A stretch of DNA of 64,000 bases from Emticicia sp. C21 (GTDB taxonomy: Bacteria > Bacteroidota > Bacteroidia > Cytophagales > Spirosomataceae), in the NCBI RefSeq assembly GCF_003418935.1, contig NZ_QVMT01000001.1, positions 908,063-972,062 of the forward strand, in the 5' to 3' direction. Numbering within the stretch: the first letter of the stretch is position 1; each line of letters opens with the position of its first letter. Below are positions 1 to 8,815 of the stretch, in pieces. The notes below the pieces were generated by a model. That model saw only the letters and a program-made list of their open reading frames with translations. It did no database searches and was not told where the DNA came from. The position numbers and the translations under genes were made by a program.

Positions 1-8
1 TAAAATCT

Positions 9-16
9 TAACTTTG
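9..16 (+). promoter_or_regulatory. Probable -7 promoter box of ffh
   Basis: TAACTTTG matches the Bacteroidota primary sigma factor -7 consensus TAnnTTTG. It lies 72 bases before the ffh ATG. The -33 element would fall outside the window, so only half of the promoter can be judged. Confidence 0.5.
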
Positions 17-87
17 CAGATTATTATGCATTCTGTTCCTTTTGCATCCGATGTTTCGCAAAGGAATACTTATTAACAATCCGAAAG

Positions 88-1404
88 ATGTTTGAAAATT
101 TAAGCGATAAACTCAATAAAGCCGTTAAAACCCTGAAGGGGCAAGGTAGAATTTCTGATATTAACATTGCTGCTACGATAAAAGAAGTGCGCCGAGCCTT
201 AATGGATGCCGACGTAAACTATAAAGTTGCCAAAGATGTAACCGACCGTGTAAGAGAAAAAGCTATCGACCGCAAGGTGATGATTGCCGTAGAACCAGGT
301 CAGTTATTTGTTAAAATCATTCAGGAAGAGTTAACGGAGCTAATGGGTGGACAAGCCCAGAGCGCCAACCTGAAAGGCTCTCCTGCCATTGTTCTCATTG
401 CAGGTTTGCAGGGTTCGGGTAAAACTACTTTCTCAGGCAAATTTGCCAATTACCTGAAAAAACAAGGGCGTCAGATACTATTAGTAGCCTGTGATATTTA
501 CCGCCCTGCGGCGATTACTCAGCTACAAGTATTAGGCGAGCAGATTGGTGTAGAAGTATATGCCGAGCCCGAAAGTAAAGATGCCGTTTCAATTGCCAAA
601 AATGCTGTTGCGTATGGTAAAAGCAAAGGGAAAAATATAGTCATCATAGATACAGCCGGACGTTTGGCTGTGGACGAAGTGATGATGCAAGAAGTAGAAA
701 ACATCAAAAAAGCCATAACTCCAAGTGAAATCCTGTTTGTGGTTGACTCCATGACTGGTCAGGATGCGGTGAATACGGCCAAAACTTTCAACGATCGTCT
801 GGATTTTGATGGGGTAGTATTAACCAAACTCGATGGTGATGCCCGTGGTGGTGCGGCGCTTTCTATCAAAACTGTAGTAAATAAACCAATCAAGTTTATT
901 TCGACAGGTGAAAAGATGGAAGCGTTGGATGTATTCTACCCTGATCGTATGGCGAGCCGTATCTTAGGTATGGGTGACGTAATCTCGTTAGTAGAACGTG
1001 CACAACAGGCCTTTGATGAAGACGAAGCCAAACGTCTGAACAAGAAAATGCGTGAGAACAAGTTCGACCTGAACGATTTTCTGACGCAATTAGAACAAAT
1101 CAAGAAAATGGGTAATATCAAAGATTTGATGGGGATGATTCCGGGTGTTGGGTCTCAGATCAAAGACCTCGATATCAGCAATGATTCATTCAAACCAATT
1201 GAAGCCATTATTCGCTCTATGACTCCAAAAGAGCGTGAAAAACCGGATATTATCGATGGTAGTCGCAAGAAAAGAATTGCTACTGGTAGTGGTACTCAGA
1301 TTTTGCAGGTAAACAACCTACTGAAACAATTTGACCAGATGCGTTCCATGATGAAGAAAGTGAATCAGATGCAAACGGGTGGTAAATTGAAAGGATTTAA
1401 ATAA
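88..1404 (+). CDS. ffh: Signal recognition particle protein Ffh (SRP54 GTPase)
   Basis: The 438-residue protein has the full SRP54 order. A helical N domain covers about residues 1-85. The G domain has its P-loop GLQGSGKTT near residues 105-113, DTAGRLAVDE near 190 and TKLDGDARGG near 247. A methionine-rich M domain (about 300-435) has the GMIPG turn and the SGT-containing RNA-binding helix. With 4.5S RNA it binds signal peptides of nascent membrane proteins and delivers ribosomes to FtsY. The length is normal for the family. The gene appears monocistronic: it has its own -7 box and is followed within 20 bases by a strong hairpin. 4.5S RNA and ftsY are not in the window. Confidence 0.98.
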   Translation: MFENLSDKLNKAVKTLKGQGRISDINIAATIKEVRRALMDADVNYKVAKDVTDRVREKAIDRKVMIAVEPGQLFVKIIQEELTELMGGQAQSANLKGSPAIVLIAGLQGSGKTTFSGKFANYLKKQGRQILLVACDIYRPAAITQLQVLGEQIGVEVYAEPESKDAVSIAKNAVAYGKSKGKNIVIIDTAGRLAVDEVMMQEVENIKKAITPSEILFVVDSMTGQDAVNTAKTFNDRLDFDGVVLTKLDGDARGGAALSIKTVVNKPIKFISTGEKMEALDVFYPDRMASRILGMGDVISLVERAQQAFDEDEAKRLNKKMRENKFDLNDFLTQLEQIKKMGNIKDLMGMIPGVGSQIKDLDISNDSFKPIEAIIRSMTPKEREKPDIIDGSRKKRIATGSGTQILQVNNLLKQFDQMRSMMKKVNQMQTGGKLKGFK

Positions 1405-1420
1405 TTGGTTAAATAACATA

Positions 1421-1455
1421 AAAAAATACCTCGTCAGCCGACGAGGTATTTTTTT
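1421..1455. terminator. Bidirectional terminator between ffh and the OmpA gene
   Basis: A 9-bp perfect stem TACCTCGTC/GACGAGGTA with loop AGCC is flanked by an A-run on the left and a T-run on the right. It can therefore terminate ffh (+) and the converging gene at 1479 (-). Confidence 0.9.
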
Positions 1456-1478
1456 ATGTTGGAATTATGATACTTATC

Positions 1479-2792
1479 TTATTTCGTTACAATTTTTATA
1501 TCGGCTTTATCTCCACTACCCTGAATCCCAATAGCATCAATACGTGTATCGGTGATTCCTGCTACCAATAATCTTTTCTTGATAGCAAAAGATCTTTTGG
1601 TTGCCATCACTTTATTATCAAGACCAACGGCATCAGTCGAGTGTGCCTGGATTCTGATTTGCATTTTAGGATATTTCTTCAACAATTCAGCCAATTCGTT
1701 GATTGATGTTGCTGATTTATCATCTAATGCCTGAGAACCTTTTACGAAAGAAACATCCTTTAACGTAAATATTTGTCCCACAGGTTTAGTTTTATCAGTC
1801 AGGTATGGTTCTATCTCCTGAGTCAAAGATCCGGCACCCGTCGATGCACCAGCAGTTGATGCTGGCGTGGTAGCCACTGGCGTTGCTGCTTTAGCGCTAT
1901 CTTTCAAAGCTACAGAGTCAACGGTCGCTGTTGCTGAATTATCCGGGCTGACAGTGGTTGAATCAATAACGGTGGTTTCTTCCTGAGTTGCAGCAGCCTG
2001 CGATGGTTTGTAATAGTTTTCGTAATAATAATAACCTCCGGCCGCGGCGGCTATTACAACTAAGAAAATAAGTAACCATTTTACTGGAAATGCTGAACCC
2101 TCGCTTGAATATTCCTCCTCTTCGGTTTCTACTACCTGTGGTGTGCTGGTAGGCGTACTAGTTACCGACTTAGGTCTTACAGAAGCAGGCTTAGGGGCAA
2201 CCACCCGTTTGTTGCTTGAACTGGATGTAAATTTAGGAGAAAGCAATTCCTGCAAACCCAATTGCGGAATCATCTTTTCAACCAGTTCCTCAGGCGTTCT
2301 TTTAAACAATGGCTCGTGGTGCTCGGCTAAATAAGTAGTTAAAGCATCTACATCCATTTTATTATTACTGATTTCTCTGCTTAAGGCATCAATCAGAACC
2401 GGAGTGGCCAAGCTCGAATACATCGTTGATGAATTCTTCTTTATTCCGGCATACGTCCCAATCATACTGATTAATGGACTTTTATAAGCAGGGAACACCT
2501 GACTTATCAATCCATCACCAGTCTTTAATATCCCATCTAATTTATCTTTCTTACTTAAATAAGACATTATGTCCCCTATCAGTTCTCCCCCTTGGTTACC
2601 CTTCTGTACCTGGTTGTAAAGCATGTTTACACTCATGGTACTTCCGGTTCGTCTAACTAATCCTGCAATCAAAGTGCAGAATATTCCATCAATTGCTTTC
2701 TTAGTTTTCGTAGGCTCTTCGTCGGTCAACTTGGCAATTTTTGATACAACTTCATCAGTCATTGCCTCGTTCAACGTATCAAATAAGTTCAT
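1479..2792 (-). CDS. DUF937-type and OmpA C-terminal envelope protein
   Basis: The protein has 437 residues. The N-terminal ~175 residues form a helical region that looks like the DUF937/YidB-type family (MNLFDTLNEAMTDEVVSKIA start). A low-complexity Ser/Thr/Pro linker follows. A single membrane helix sits near residues 234-252 (KWLLIFLVVIAAAAGGYYYY), then a second Thr/Ala-rich linker, then an OmpA-like peptidoglycan-binding domain (about 335-437; IRIQAHSTDAVG and the ATKRSFAIKKRL helix correspond to the family's TD..G and RA..V motifs). Topology suggests an inner-membrane anchored protein whose OmpA domain reaches the cell wall. There is no signal peptide apart from the internal helix. The cellular role is unknown. 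Confidence 0.8.
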   Translation of the reverse strand: MNLFDTLNEAMTDEVVSKIAKLTDEEPTKTKKAIDGIFCTLIAGLVRRTGSTMSVNMLYNQVQKGNQGGELIGDIMSYLSKKDKLDGILKTGDGLISQVFPAYKSPLISMIGTYAGIKKNSSTMYSSLATPVLIDALSREISNNKMDVDALTTYLAEHHEPLFKRTPEELVEKMIPQLGLQELLSPKFTSSSSNKRVVAPKPASVRPKSVTSTPTSTPQVVETEEEEYSSEGSAFPVKWLLIFLVVIAAAAGGYYYYENYYKPSQAAATQEETTVIDSTTVSPDNSATATVDSVALKDSAKAATPVATTPASTAGASTGAGSLTQEIEPYLTDKTKPVGQIFTLKDVSFVKGSQALDDKSATSINELAELLKKYPKMQIRIQAHSTDAVGLDNKVMATKRSFAIKKRLLVAGITDTRIDAIGIQGSGDKADIKIVTK

Positions 2793-2911
2793 AATGTTTA
2801 ATTTTTAAGTCATTCACAATTAATTCCAACAAATTTCTTAATTTGGTTGCAAAACAACACAAAAATAAGGATTATTGGTAAATTTTTTTGCGTTTTTCTC
2901 TAACTTAAATT

Positions 2912-4639
2912 ATGACCTCTGAAAATACCACAAAATTACGTAGCCAGGATTGGTTCGGAAAAGAAGGAAAAGATGGCTTCATCTACAGAAGCTGGATCAA
3001 GAATCAGGGCTACCCTGCACATCAGTTTAAAGGAAAACCAGTCATCGGAATTTGCAATACCTGGTCGGAGGTAACACCCTGCAACGGGCACTTTCGCGAG
3101 TTGGCACAATCAGTAAAAAATGGGGTTTATGAAGCCGGCGGCTTCCCTTTAGAATTCCCAGTGATGTCATTGGGTGAGACCCTTATTCGCCCCACAGCCA
3201 TGCTTTACAGAAACCTGGCTGCCATGACCGTTGAAGAAAGTATCAGAGGTAATCCTTTTGATGCCGTTGTTTTATTAACAGGTTGTGATAAAACCACACC
3301 ATCGCTCGTGATGGGTGCGGCAAGTGTTAATCTACCAACCATTGTTGTACCGGGTGGGCCGATGCTAAGCGGCCGTTTTCAAGGCAAAGCTATTGGTTCA
3401 GGAACAGATGTATGGCGTTTTGCTGATGATGTGAAGACAGGCAAAATGACATTGGAAGAGTTTGAAGACGCAGAAGCTTGTATGAGCAGAAGTATAGGCC
3501 ATTGCTCCACCATGGGGACAGCCTCAACAATGGCAGTGATGGTAGAAGCCCTGGGACTTACCCTTCCGGGTGCCTCAGCTATTCCTGCGGCAGATTCGCG
3601 TAAAAAGGTATTAGCGCATATGTCGGGTATGAGAATAGTAGAAATGGTAAAAGAGAATATGCTTTTATCGTCGGTTCTTACGCGTGAAGCTTTTGAAAAT
3701 GCCATCATGATGAATGCTGCCGTAGGGGGCTCAACAAACTTGGTATTACATTTGCTAGCAATTGCTGGTAGAATGGGCGTTGATGTTGATCTGGAAGATT
3801 TCGATAAAATTGGCAGCAAAATGCCTTTTCTTTTGAATCTGATGCCATCGGGCAAATATCTGATGGAAGATTTTTATTATGCAGGGGGGCTTCCGGCAGT
3901 TATTAAAGAAATGTCGGGCTTTTTGAATAAAACGGCGGTTACTGTAAATGGTAAAAGTCTGATAGATAATTCGAAAGGTGCTAAAATCTGGAATGAAGAC
4001 GTAATTGCTACTGCCGAAAACCCTATTCTGCGTGAGGGTGGTATTGCCGTTGTAAAAGGAAATCTTTGTGAAAACGGTGCGGTAATTAAACCTTCGGCTG
4101 CTTCTCCACACTTGATGCAACATACAGGTAAAGCTGTAGTATTTGAAACTATTGAAGATTACCACGCCCGCATAGATGACCCTGATTTAGAAGTTGACGA
4201 AAACTGTGTACTGGTTTTGAAAAACGTAGGGCCAAAAGGTTATCCGGGTATGCCGGAAGTAGGCAATATGCAATTGCCGAAGAAAGTACTGGAGAAAGGT
4301 ATAACAGACATGGTACGTATTTCGGATGCCCGCATGAGTGGTACGGCTTATGGAACCGTTTTTCTTCATGCTTCACCTGAATCGGCTGTTGGTGGTAATC
4401 TTGGATTGGTACAAAACGGTGATTTGATAGAGGTAGATGTACATAACCGTAAAATTCATCTGCATGTATCTGACGAAGAACTGGCCGAAAGACGTAAAAA
4501 CTGGAAACCAATCGACTTAGGATATAACCGTGGCTATGTACAACTATACATCAACACGGTTACACAGGCCGACAAGGGCGCAGATTTAGACTTCCTGACA
4601 GGTGGATCGGGTCATGAAGTAAATCGAGAATCGCACTAA
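2912..4639 (+). CDS. IlvD/Edd family dehydratase, probable sugar-acid (pentonate/arabonate) dehydratase
   Basis: The 575-residue protein belongs to the Fe-S and Mg-dependent dehydratases that include dihydroxyacid dehydratase (IlvD) and 6-phosphogluconate dehydratase. Cluster cysteines are visible in GICNTWSEVTPCNGH, TGCDKTTPS and IGHCSTMGTAST. The C-terminal swivelling domain carries AASPHL, NVGPKGYPGMPEVGNM and ISDARMSGTAYG. The RSWIKNQG start and the GADLDFLTGG ending resemble, from memory, L-arabinonate/xylonate dehydratases more than IlvD, whose usual ends differ. The expected reaction is dehydration of a C5-C6 aldonate to a 2-keto-3-deoxy acid. No sugar-oxidation partners are adjacent, so the substrate is inference. 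Confidence 0.88.
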   Translation: MTSENTTKLRSQDWFGKEGKDGFIYRSWIKNQGYPAHQFKGKPVIGICNTWSEVTPCNGHFRELAQSVKNGVYEAGGFPLEFPVMSLGETLIRPTAMLYRNLAAMTVEESIRGNPFDAVVLLTGCDKTTPSLVMGAASVNLPTIVVPGGPMLSGRFQGKAIGSGTDVWRFADDVKTGKMTLEEFEDAEACMSRSIGHCSTMGTASTMAVMVEALGLTLPGASAIPAADSRKKVLAHMSGMRIVEMVKENMLLSSVLTREAFENAIMMNAAVGGSTNLVLHLLAIAGRMGVDVDLEDFDKIGSKMPFLLNLMPSGKYLMEDFYYAGGLPAVIKEMSGFLNKTAVTVNGKSLIDNSKGAKIWNEDVIATAENPILREGGIAVVKGNLCENGAVIKPSAASPHLMQHTGKAVVFETIEDYHARIDDPDLEVDENCVLVLKNVGPKGYPGMPEVGNMQLPKKVLEKGITDMVRISDARMSGTAYGTVFLHASPESAVGGNLGLVQNGDLIEVDVHNRKIHLHVSDEELAERRKNWKPIDLGYNRGYVQLYINTVTQADKGADLDFLTGGSGHEVNRESH

Positions 4640-4656
4640 TAAAACCTATTATAATT

Positions 4657-4681
4657 GAGCCTATATGATAAATATAGGCTC
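4657..4681. other. Perfect 10-bp stem-loop between two genes
   Basis: GAGCCTATAT, loop GATAA, ATATAGGCTC. It lies 18-42 bases after the dehydratase stop and just before the ATG chosen for the next gene. There is no T-run on the + side, so it may be an RNA 3'-end stabiliser or processing signal rather than a clean terminator. A TTG at 4655 falls at the foot of this stem, which argues against it as a start codon. Confidence 0.6.
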
Positions 4682-4696
4682 CACCTAATCACTGCT

Positions 4697-5413
4697 ATGA
4701 ATACAAAATACCTGACTGCTACTTTACTATTACTGATTTCTGAATTTTTTCTACTGGATTTACCAGAAAAAGAAAGCGTTTTCTGGATAGCGATTATAAG
4801 AATCCTGACTGCTATTATACTCTCTGCCTGGTATTATCAACATCGAAAGCCTCTTCCTACACTTATGGATAAGCTTTTTATCCTGACTCTCATATTACCT
4901 ATTTTCATTTCTTTGTGCGTTATCATCTTCCCTCCTATCATCAAAGATTTTAATCTGATTACACATGCTTTCATTTTATGTATATGGGCAGTTATTTTCA
5001 AATTGATGGGGGCCAAAATACAATTTAAGGTTTCACCTTATAAAGTAATGAAGGTTGTTCCTATCTATGCATTAATACCTATCTTGTTTTATCTGTTTTC
5101 TTTACACGCAGTACTTCCTACTTCTGATAAAATACTACTTCTGAGCTATTCAGTTATTTATCTTTATACTAATACGTTAGCCACTTTCTTACCTATTAAC
5201 GACTCTAACAAATTCTGGATTAGCTGGGGAATCATCCTAAAGGCCTTTGCCAATTTCCTTGTTTTTTACGGCATCTTTATCGAGCAATTACCCTGGATAG
5301 GCTTCATTCCAAGAACAGTAGTAGTTGTAGCCAGATGTATTCTGATATTGAGTATGATTGATTATTTTGCAGCGAAACAGACCGCTCAGATGCAGGGGGT
5401 GGTGTCTTCTTAA
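4697..5413 (+). CDS. Polytopic membrane protein, possibly YhhN/lysoplasmalogenase-like
   Basis: The 238-residue protein is almost entirely hydrophobic, with about seven to eight predicted membrane helices separated by short polar loops (for example KLMGAKIQFKVSPYKVMKVV between helices four and five). The helix count, size and Bacteroidota context are compatible with the YhhN/TMEM86 family, but no diagnostic motif was matched with certainty. The ATG at 4697 is preferred over an upstream TTG at 4655, which lies in a stem-loop. The last codons run straight into the octamer repeat that starts at 5413. Confidence 0.65.
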   Translation: MNTKYLTATLLLLISEFFLLDLPEKESVFWIAIIRILTAIILSAWYYQHRKPLPTLMDKLFILTLILPIFISLCVIIFPPIIKDFNLITHAFILCIWAVIFKLMGAKIQFKVSPYKVMKVVPIYALIPILFYLFSLHAVLPTSDKILLLSYSVIYLYTNTLATFLPINDSNKFWISWGIILKAFANFLVFYGIFIEQLPWIGFIPRTVVVVARCILILSMIDYFAAKQTAQMQGVVSS

Positions 5414-5492
5414 TTGAGTGATTGAGTGATTGAGTGATTGAGTGATTGAGTGATTGAGTGATTGAGTGATTGAGTGATTGAGTGATTGAGTG
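5413..5492. repeat. Perfect tandem array of ten ATTGAGTG octamers
   Basis: Ten uninterrupted copies of the 8-bp unit ATTGAGTG begin at the last base of the preceding stop codon. Related runs occur at 14769 (four copies) and, degenerate, at 42291. A reading frame inside the array encodes only an SLNHSITQ-type repeat and is not taken as a gene. Confidence 0.97.
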
Positions 5493-5597
5493 ATTAATTT
5501 AATCACCAATCAACGAATTCCAAACAATTATTCGCTAATTTGATATTCACTAATTCACAATTAATCACTCATTCACTTAATCACTCATTCACTAAAT
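5413..5597. repeat. Octamer composite repeat, copy A
   Basis: The left arm is the (ATTGAGTG)10 array. A middle of about 50 bases contains AATTATTCGCTAATTTGATA. The right arm reads as the inverse (CACAATTAATCACTCATTCAC, then a second partial copy). Arms of opposite orientation make a long potential hairpin. Copies B (14769-14907) and C (42289-42470) share this plan, and each ends within about 16 bases of, or inside, the stop codon of a minus-strand gene. Confidence 0.75.
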
Positions 5598-5599
5598 TC

Positions 5600-7000
5600 C
5601 TACGTATGTATCGGCCGGTTATCAGTAGCGGCTAAGGCAGCTTCTTTTACGGCTTCCATATAGGTTGGATGGGCATGAGAAGTGCGGGAAATATCCTCGG
5701 CACTCGCTCTGAATTCCATGGCCATCACGGCCTCAGCAATCATATCTGCTGCTCTGGCGCCTATGATATGTACGCCCAAAACCTCGTCGGTATCTTTATT
5801 GGCTAAAATCTTTACCAAACCATCAGTATCTCCGCTAGCTGTAGCACGGCCTAAAGCTTTGAATGGGAATTGTCCTGATTTATAGTTAATACCTTTGGCT
5901 TTCAGTTCTTCTTCGGTTTGTCCGACTGAGGCAACTTCCGGCCAGGTATACACGACTCCTGGAATAAGATTGTAGTTGATATGTGGTTTTTGTCCGTTAA
6001 TGGTTTCAGCTACCAAAACACCCTCTTCTTCCGCTTTATGGGCCAACATTGCTCCGCGTATCACATCTCCAATGGCATAAATGCCTTTTACATTGGTTTC
6101 AAGCGTATGGTCGTCAACTACTACTTTGCCTCTATCGGTTTCTATTCCTACGGCTTCAAGGTTCAGACCATCCACATATGCTCTTCTACCGATACAAACC
6201 AGACAGTAATCGCCTTTGATTTCTACCGGTTTGCCATCTGCTCCATCGGCTGTAACCAATACTTCTTCACCCAAATTCTCAATTTTGGTTACTTTGGTAT
6301 TGAAATAAAAATCAGTTCCCAATTTCTTCACCGACTTTTGCAATTCTTTGCCCATGGTCTTATCCATCGTCGGAATCATCGAATCGGCAAATTCAACAAA
6401 GGTTACTTTCGCACCTAAACGAGCATATACCGAGCCTAATTCAGCCCCGATTACCCCTGCTCCTATCACAATCAGGTGCTTAGGAATCTCTGGTAGATTT
6501 AAAGCCTCTGTACTGGTGATGATTCTCTTTTTATCATAATTCATAAAAGGCAGAATCGTTGGTTTTGAACCTGTGGCGATAATTACTTTTTCAGAGCTTA
6601 TCTGCTCTTCTGAACCATCGGCCTTTTTAACTTTAATAGTATTTTTATCAACAAAAGAACCAAAACCATTAAAAACCGTGATTTTGTTCTTTTTCATCAG
6701 GAAATTGATACCTCCGTTCATTTTCTCCACTACTCCTTTTTTGCGCGCCATCATTTGCGCCAGATTCACTTTAGGCGCAGGTATTTCAATACCATGTTCA
6801 GCAAAATGGTGAGTAGCATTATAAAAATGCTCTGACGAATCAAGCAAGGCTTTTGATGGGATACAGCCTACGTTCAGGCAGGTTCCTCCTAAAACATTGT
6901 ATTTTTCAATAATGGCGGTTTTCATACCTAACTGGGCAGCTCTGATAGCCGCCACGTATCCACCGGGGCCGGAGCCTATCACTGTAACATCGTATTGCAT
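5600..7000 (-). CDS. lpd: Dihydrolipoyl dehydrogenase (E3)
   Basis: The 466-residue flavoprotein disulfide reductase has an N-terminal FAD fold (GSGPGGYVAAIRAAQLG, residues 9-25) and the redox-active disulfide GGTCLNVGCIPSKALL (about 39-54). The NAD-binding fold has GAGVIGAELGSVYARLG near 178. A second FAD segment reads YAIGDV. The C-terminal dimer domain has HAHPTYMEA, which supplies the catalytic His-Glu pair. It reoxidises lipoyl groups in pyruvate and 2-oxoglutarate dehydrogenase complexes or the glycine cleavage system. No E1 or E2 genes are adjacent, so it probably serves several complexes. A -7 box lies just upstream at 7025-7032. Confidence 0.97.
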   Translation of the reverse strand: MQYDVTVIGSGPGGYVAAIRAAQLGMKTAIIEKYNVLGGTCLNVGCIPSKALLDSSEHFYNATHHFAEHGIEIPAPKVNLAQMMARKKGVVEKMNGGINFLMKKNKITVFNGFGSFVDKNTIKVKKADGSEEQISSEKVIIATGSKPTILPFMNYDKKRIITSTEALNLPEIPKHLIVIGAGVIGAELGSVYARLGAKVTFVEFADSMIPTMDKTMGKELQKSVKKLGTDFYFNTKVTKIENLGEEVLVTADGADGKPVEIKGDYCLVCIGRRAYVDGLNLEAVGIETDRGKVVVDDHTLETNVKGIYAIGDVIRGAMLAHKAEEEGVLVAETINGQKPHINYNLIPGVVYTWPEVASVGQTEEELKAKGINYKSGQFPFKALGRATASGDTDGLVKILANKDTDEVLGVHIIGARAADMIAEAVMAMEFRASAEDISRTSHAHPTYMEAVKEAALAATDNRPIHT

Positions 7001-7024
7001 GAGATTAGATTTTTATTCTTTGGT

Positions 7025-7032
7025 CAAATGTA
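7025..7032 (-). promoter_or_regulatory. Probable -7 promoter box of lpd
   Basis: On the minus strand this reads TACATTTG, an exact TAnnTTTG match, 25 bases before the lpd start. The -33 region would lie inside the 3' end of the neighbouring gene. Confidence 0.5.
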
Positions 7033-7035
7033 TGC

Positions 7036-8721
7036 TTAATAATTATCAACCCGGATAGTCTGGTCCGAAATTTTCCATTCAGCCTGTTTATTGGCATCAA
7101 TAAATACCATGCCAACACGGTAGTTTCCGGCAGGAATAGCTTCTTTATAATACTGATAATTTACTCCGAATGAACTTTTATCAAAGAACAAACTTTTGTA
7201 TTGAATCAGTCCTTTAATGCCATTGAATGTAGGAACTATTCCAAAAAAATATAGCTGCTTAGTTGAATCATTGACAATAAAGCCATAACGTTCTTTATAA
7301 GCCCTATAATCAGTATTCAGATTGTCAGGGTTATACTGAATGAGCGTGGCAAAATGCTCGGCAGACTTCTCAATTGTGAAAGTCGTTTTTTCAGCCTTAG
7401 TACTATCAAAGGCTAAATTTGTTAAAGGTGTTTCAGGTAATCGATACCAACCTTTCTTAATAAACTGATGGGTTTGTTGATTATGCCTCAGATAAAACTC
7501 TATTCCCTCTTGCGCAGTCAGAAATGACCAGAATTGATGGTTTTGAAAGTTTGTCACATCAGCTTCAAAATTCGATTTAAGGTACTGATAACTTACCAGA
7601 TTTTTCTCTGCCGATCTATACCAGATGCCGATGCTATACAAAACAAATACGCCTAAAGTAGCCCATCTTAAATACTGATTTGCCTTAAAGTTTATCAGAA
7701 ACAGGTAAATAGTGGTAATGAATAGAATTGAATAATTTTTGTACCAATCGGGAATTTCAACCTTATGAATGGCACGCACAATGGCGGTCATCATGGCTGT
7801 TGCGGCCAGAAATAAAAATACACCCAGGCAAAACAATAGCACTTTGTTTTCAACGCGTTTGAATTTATCTTTTATCAGTTTGAAGAAGAAATACAAGAAA
7901 TAGATGAATATCCCGGCTATGGCAATAATGCCAAAGGCAACCGATATTGAATTAATCTCTGTCTGGAAAGCGGCACCTAAAAACCTGAAAGCATACATAA
8001 AAGTATTGCCATTCAGTTTAGCCTCACTGGATTCCATGTGAAAACCACTGAAATAAATAGCAAGACTTAGGGCATAAAAAATAGCGGTATAAATGGCCTG
8101 ACGAAATCTTTGTTGGAGTAATAACAGAACGATAGCCACAAAGAATACCACAATGCCATTCCCGTTAGAAAATGTAGCAATGAAACCAGCAATCCATATC
8201 AGATAACTATGCTTTGGGGAAGTAAAACAGGCAAAATAGAAAGTAAGAATAGCCAGAAAGATAATACTCATATTTGGCACACCATAGCTTACGATACTAT
8301 TATACATGAACTGGTATTGAAACAACAAAAACGGTATCGGCAGGAAATATAACCATGAAAGGGCTGTGCGTTTAAATGCAAAGCCATACACTGCAAAAAT
8401 GCCGAAAAGGCTTATATTCCCGATAAGTATCAATTGCTTGAAATTCAGATTCCCCTCTAATTGAAATAATCCTAATAAGACTGCCCTGAAATAGATAAAA
8501 CGATGCTGGTTGTGTTGCATCAATAGCATCTTGATTTTATCAAGGATGGTGTTTTTCTGAAAATAGGTTTCCAGATAATCAAAGCCCCAGAAGAAATCAT
8601 CGTAAAAAGGTACGTTTGAAGAAAAATGAAATATAACGTAGCCATAAAACAAGACTGGGAGAAAACCAATCAAAACGGCATAATTCTGAAATCGGGAAAG
8701 GATTGTGAAAAATCGGGTCAT
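7036..8721 (-). CDS. Large polytopic membrane protein, GT-C glycosyltransferase-like
   Basis: The 561-residue protein has about ten to twelve hydrophobic helices over residues 15-400, followed by a soluble C-terminal domain of about 160 residues (from roughly WSFLTAQEG). The first outside loop carries an acidic pair and aromatics (NVPFYDDFFWGFDYL), the place where GT-C lipid-sugar-dependent glycosyltransferases keep their catalytic acid. The size and topology also suit that fold. No named family could be fixed. If correct, it would move sugars onto envelope lipids, polymers or proteins. It is 95 bases downstream of the response regulator gene and separated from it by a strong stem-loop. Confidence 0.6.
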   Translation of the reverse strand: MTRFFTILSRFQNYAVLIGFLPVLFYGYVIFHFSSNVPFYDDFFWGFDYLETYFQKNTILDKIKMLLMQHNQHRFIYFRAVLLGLFQLEGNLNFKQLILIGNISLFGIFAVYGFAFKRTALSWLYFLPIPFLLFQYQFMYNSIVSYGVPNMSIIFLAILTFYFACFTSPKHSYLIWIAGFIATFSNGNGIVVFFVAIVLLLLQQRFRQAIYTAIFYALSLAIYFSGFHMESSEAKLNGNTFMYAFRFLGAAFQTEINSISVAFGIIAIAGIFIYFLYFFFKLIKDKFKRVENKVLLFCLGVFLFLAATAMMTAIVRAIHKVEIPDWYKNYSILFITTIYLFLINFKANQYLRWATLGVFVLYSIGIWYRSAEKNLVSYQYLKSNFEADVTNFQNHQFWSFLTAQEGIEFYLRHNQQTHQFIKKGWYRLPETPLTNLAFDSTKAEKTTFTIEKSAEHFATLIQYNPDNLNTDYRAYKERYGFIVNDSTKQLYFFGIVPTFNGIKGLIQYKSLFFDKSSFGVNYQYYKEAIPAGNYRVGMVFIDANKQAEWKISDQTIRVDNY

Positions 8722-8753
8722 ACAAAATCTTCAATAAGCGTGAAGACAGATAA

Positions 8754-8796
8754 AATCCAGTAGATAAAAATCATATTGACTCTTATCTACTGGATT
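8754..8796 (-). terminator. Strong 14-bp stem-loop after the response regulator gene
   Basis: AATCCAGTAGATAA at 8754-8767 pairs perfectly with 8783-8796, with a 15-base loop. On the minus strand it is followed by a modest T-rich tract (TTTATCTGTCT). It likely ends or attenuates transcription coming from 8816-9979 before the membrane protein gene. Confidence 0.7.
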
Positions 8797-8815
8797 CATA
8801 CTATTCATTGAAGTA

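Noticed and set aside
3379-4511. Long antisense frames inside the dehydratase gene (for example minus 3379-3855)
   Set aside because: They are shadows of a well-supported gene and have no family resemblance.
5288-5509. Minus-strand frame of 73 codons encoding SLNHSITQ repeats
   Set aside because: It is only the octamer array read in frame plus the antisense of the membrane protein gene.
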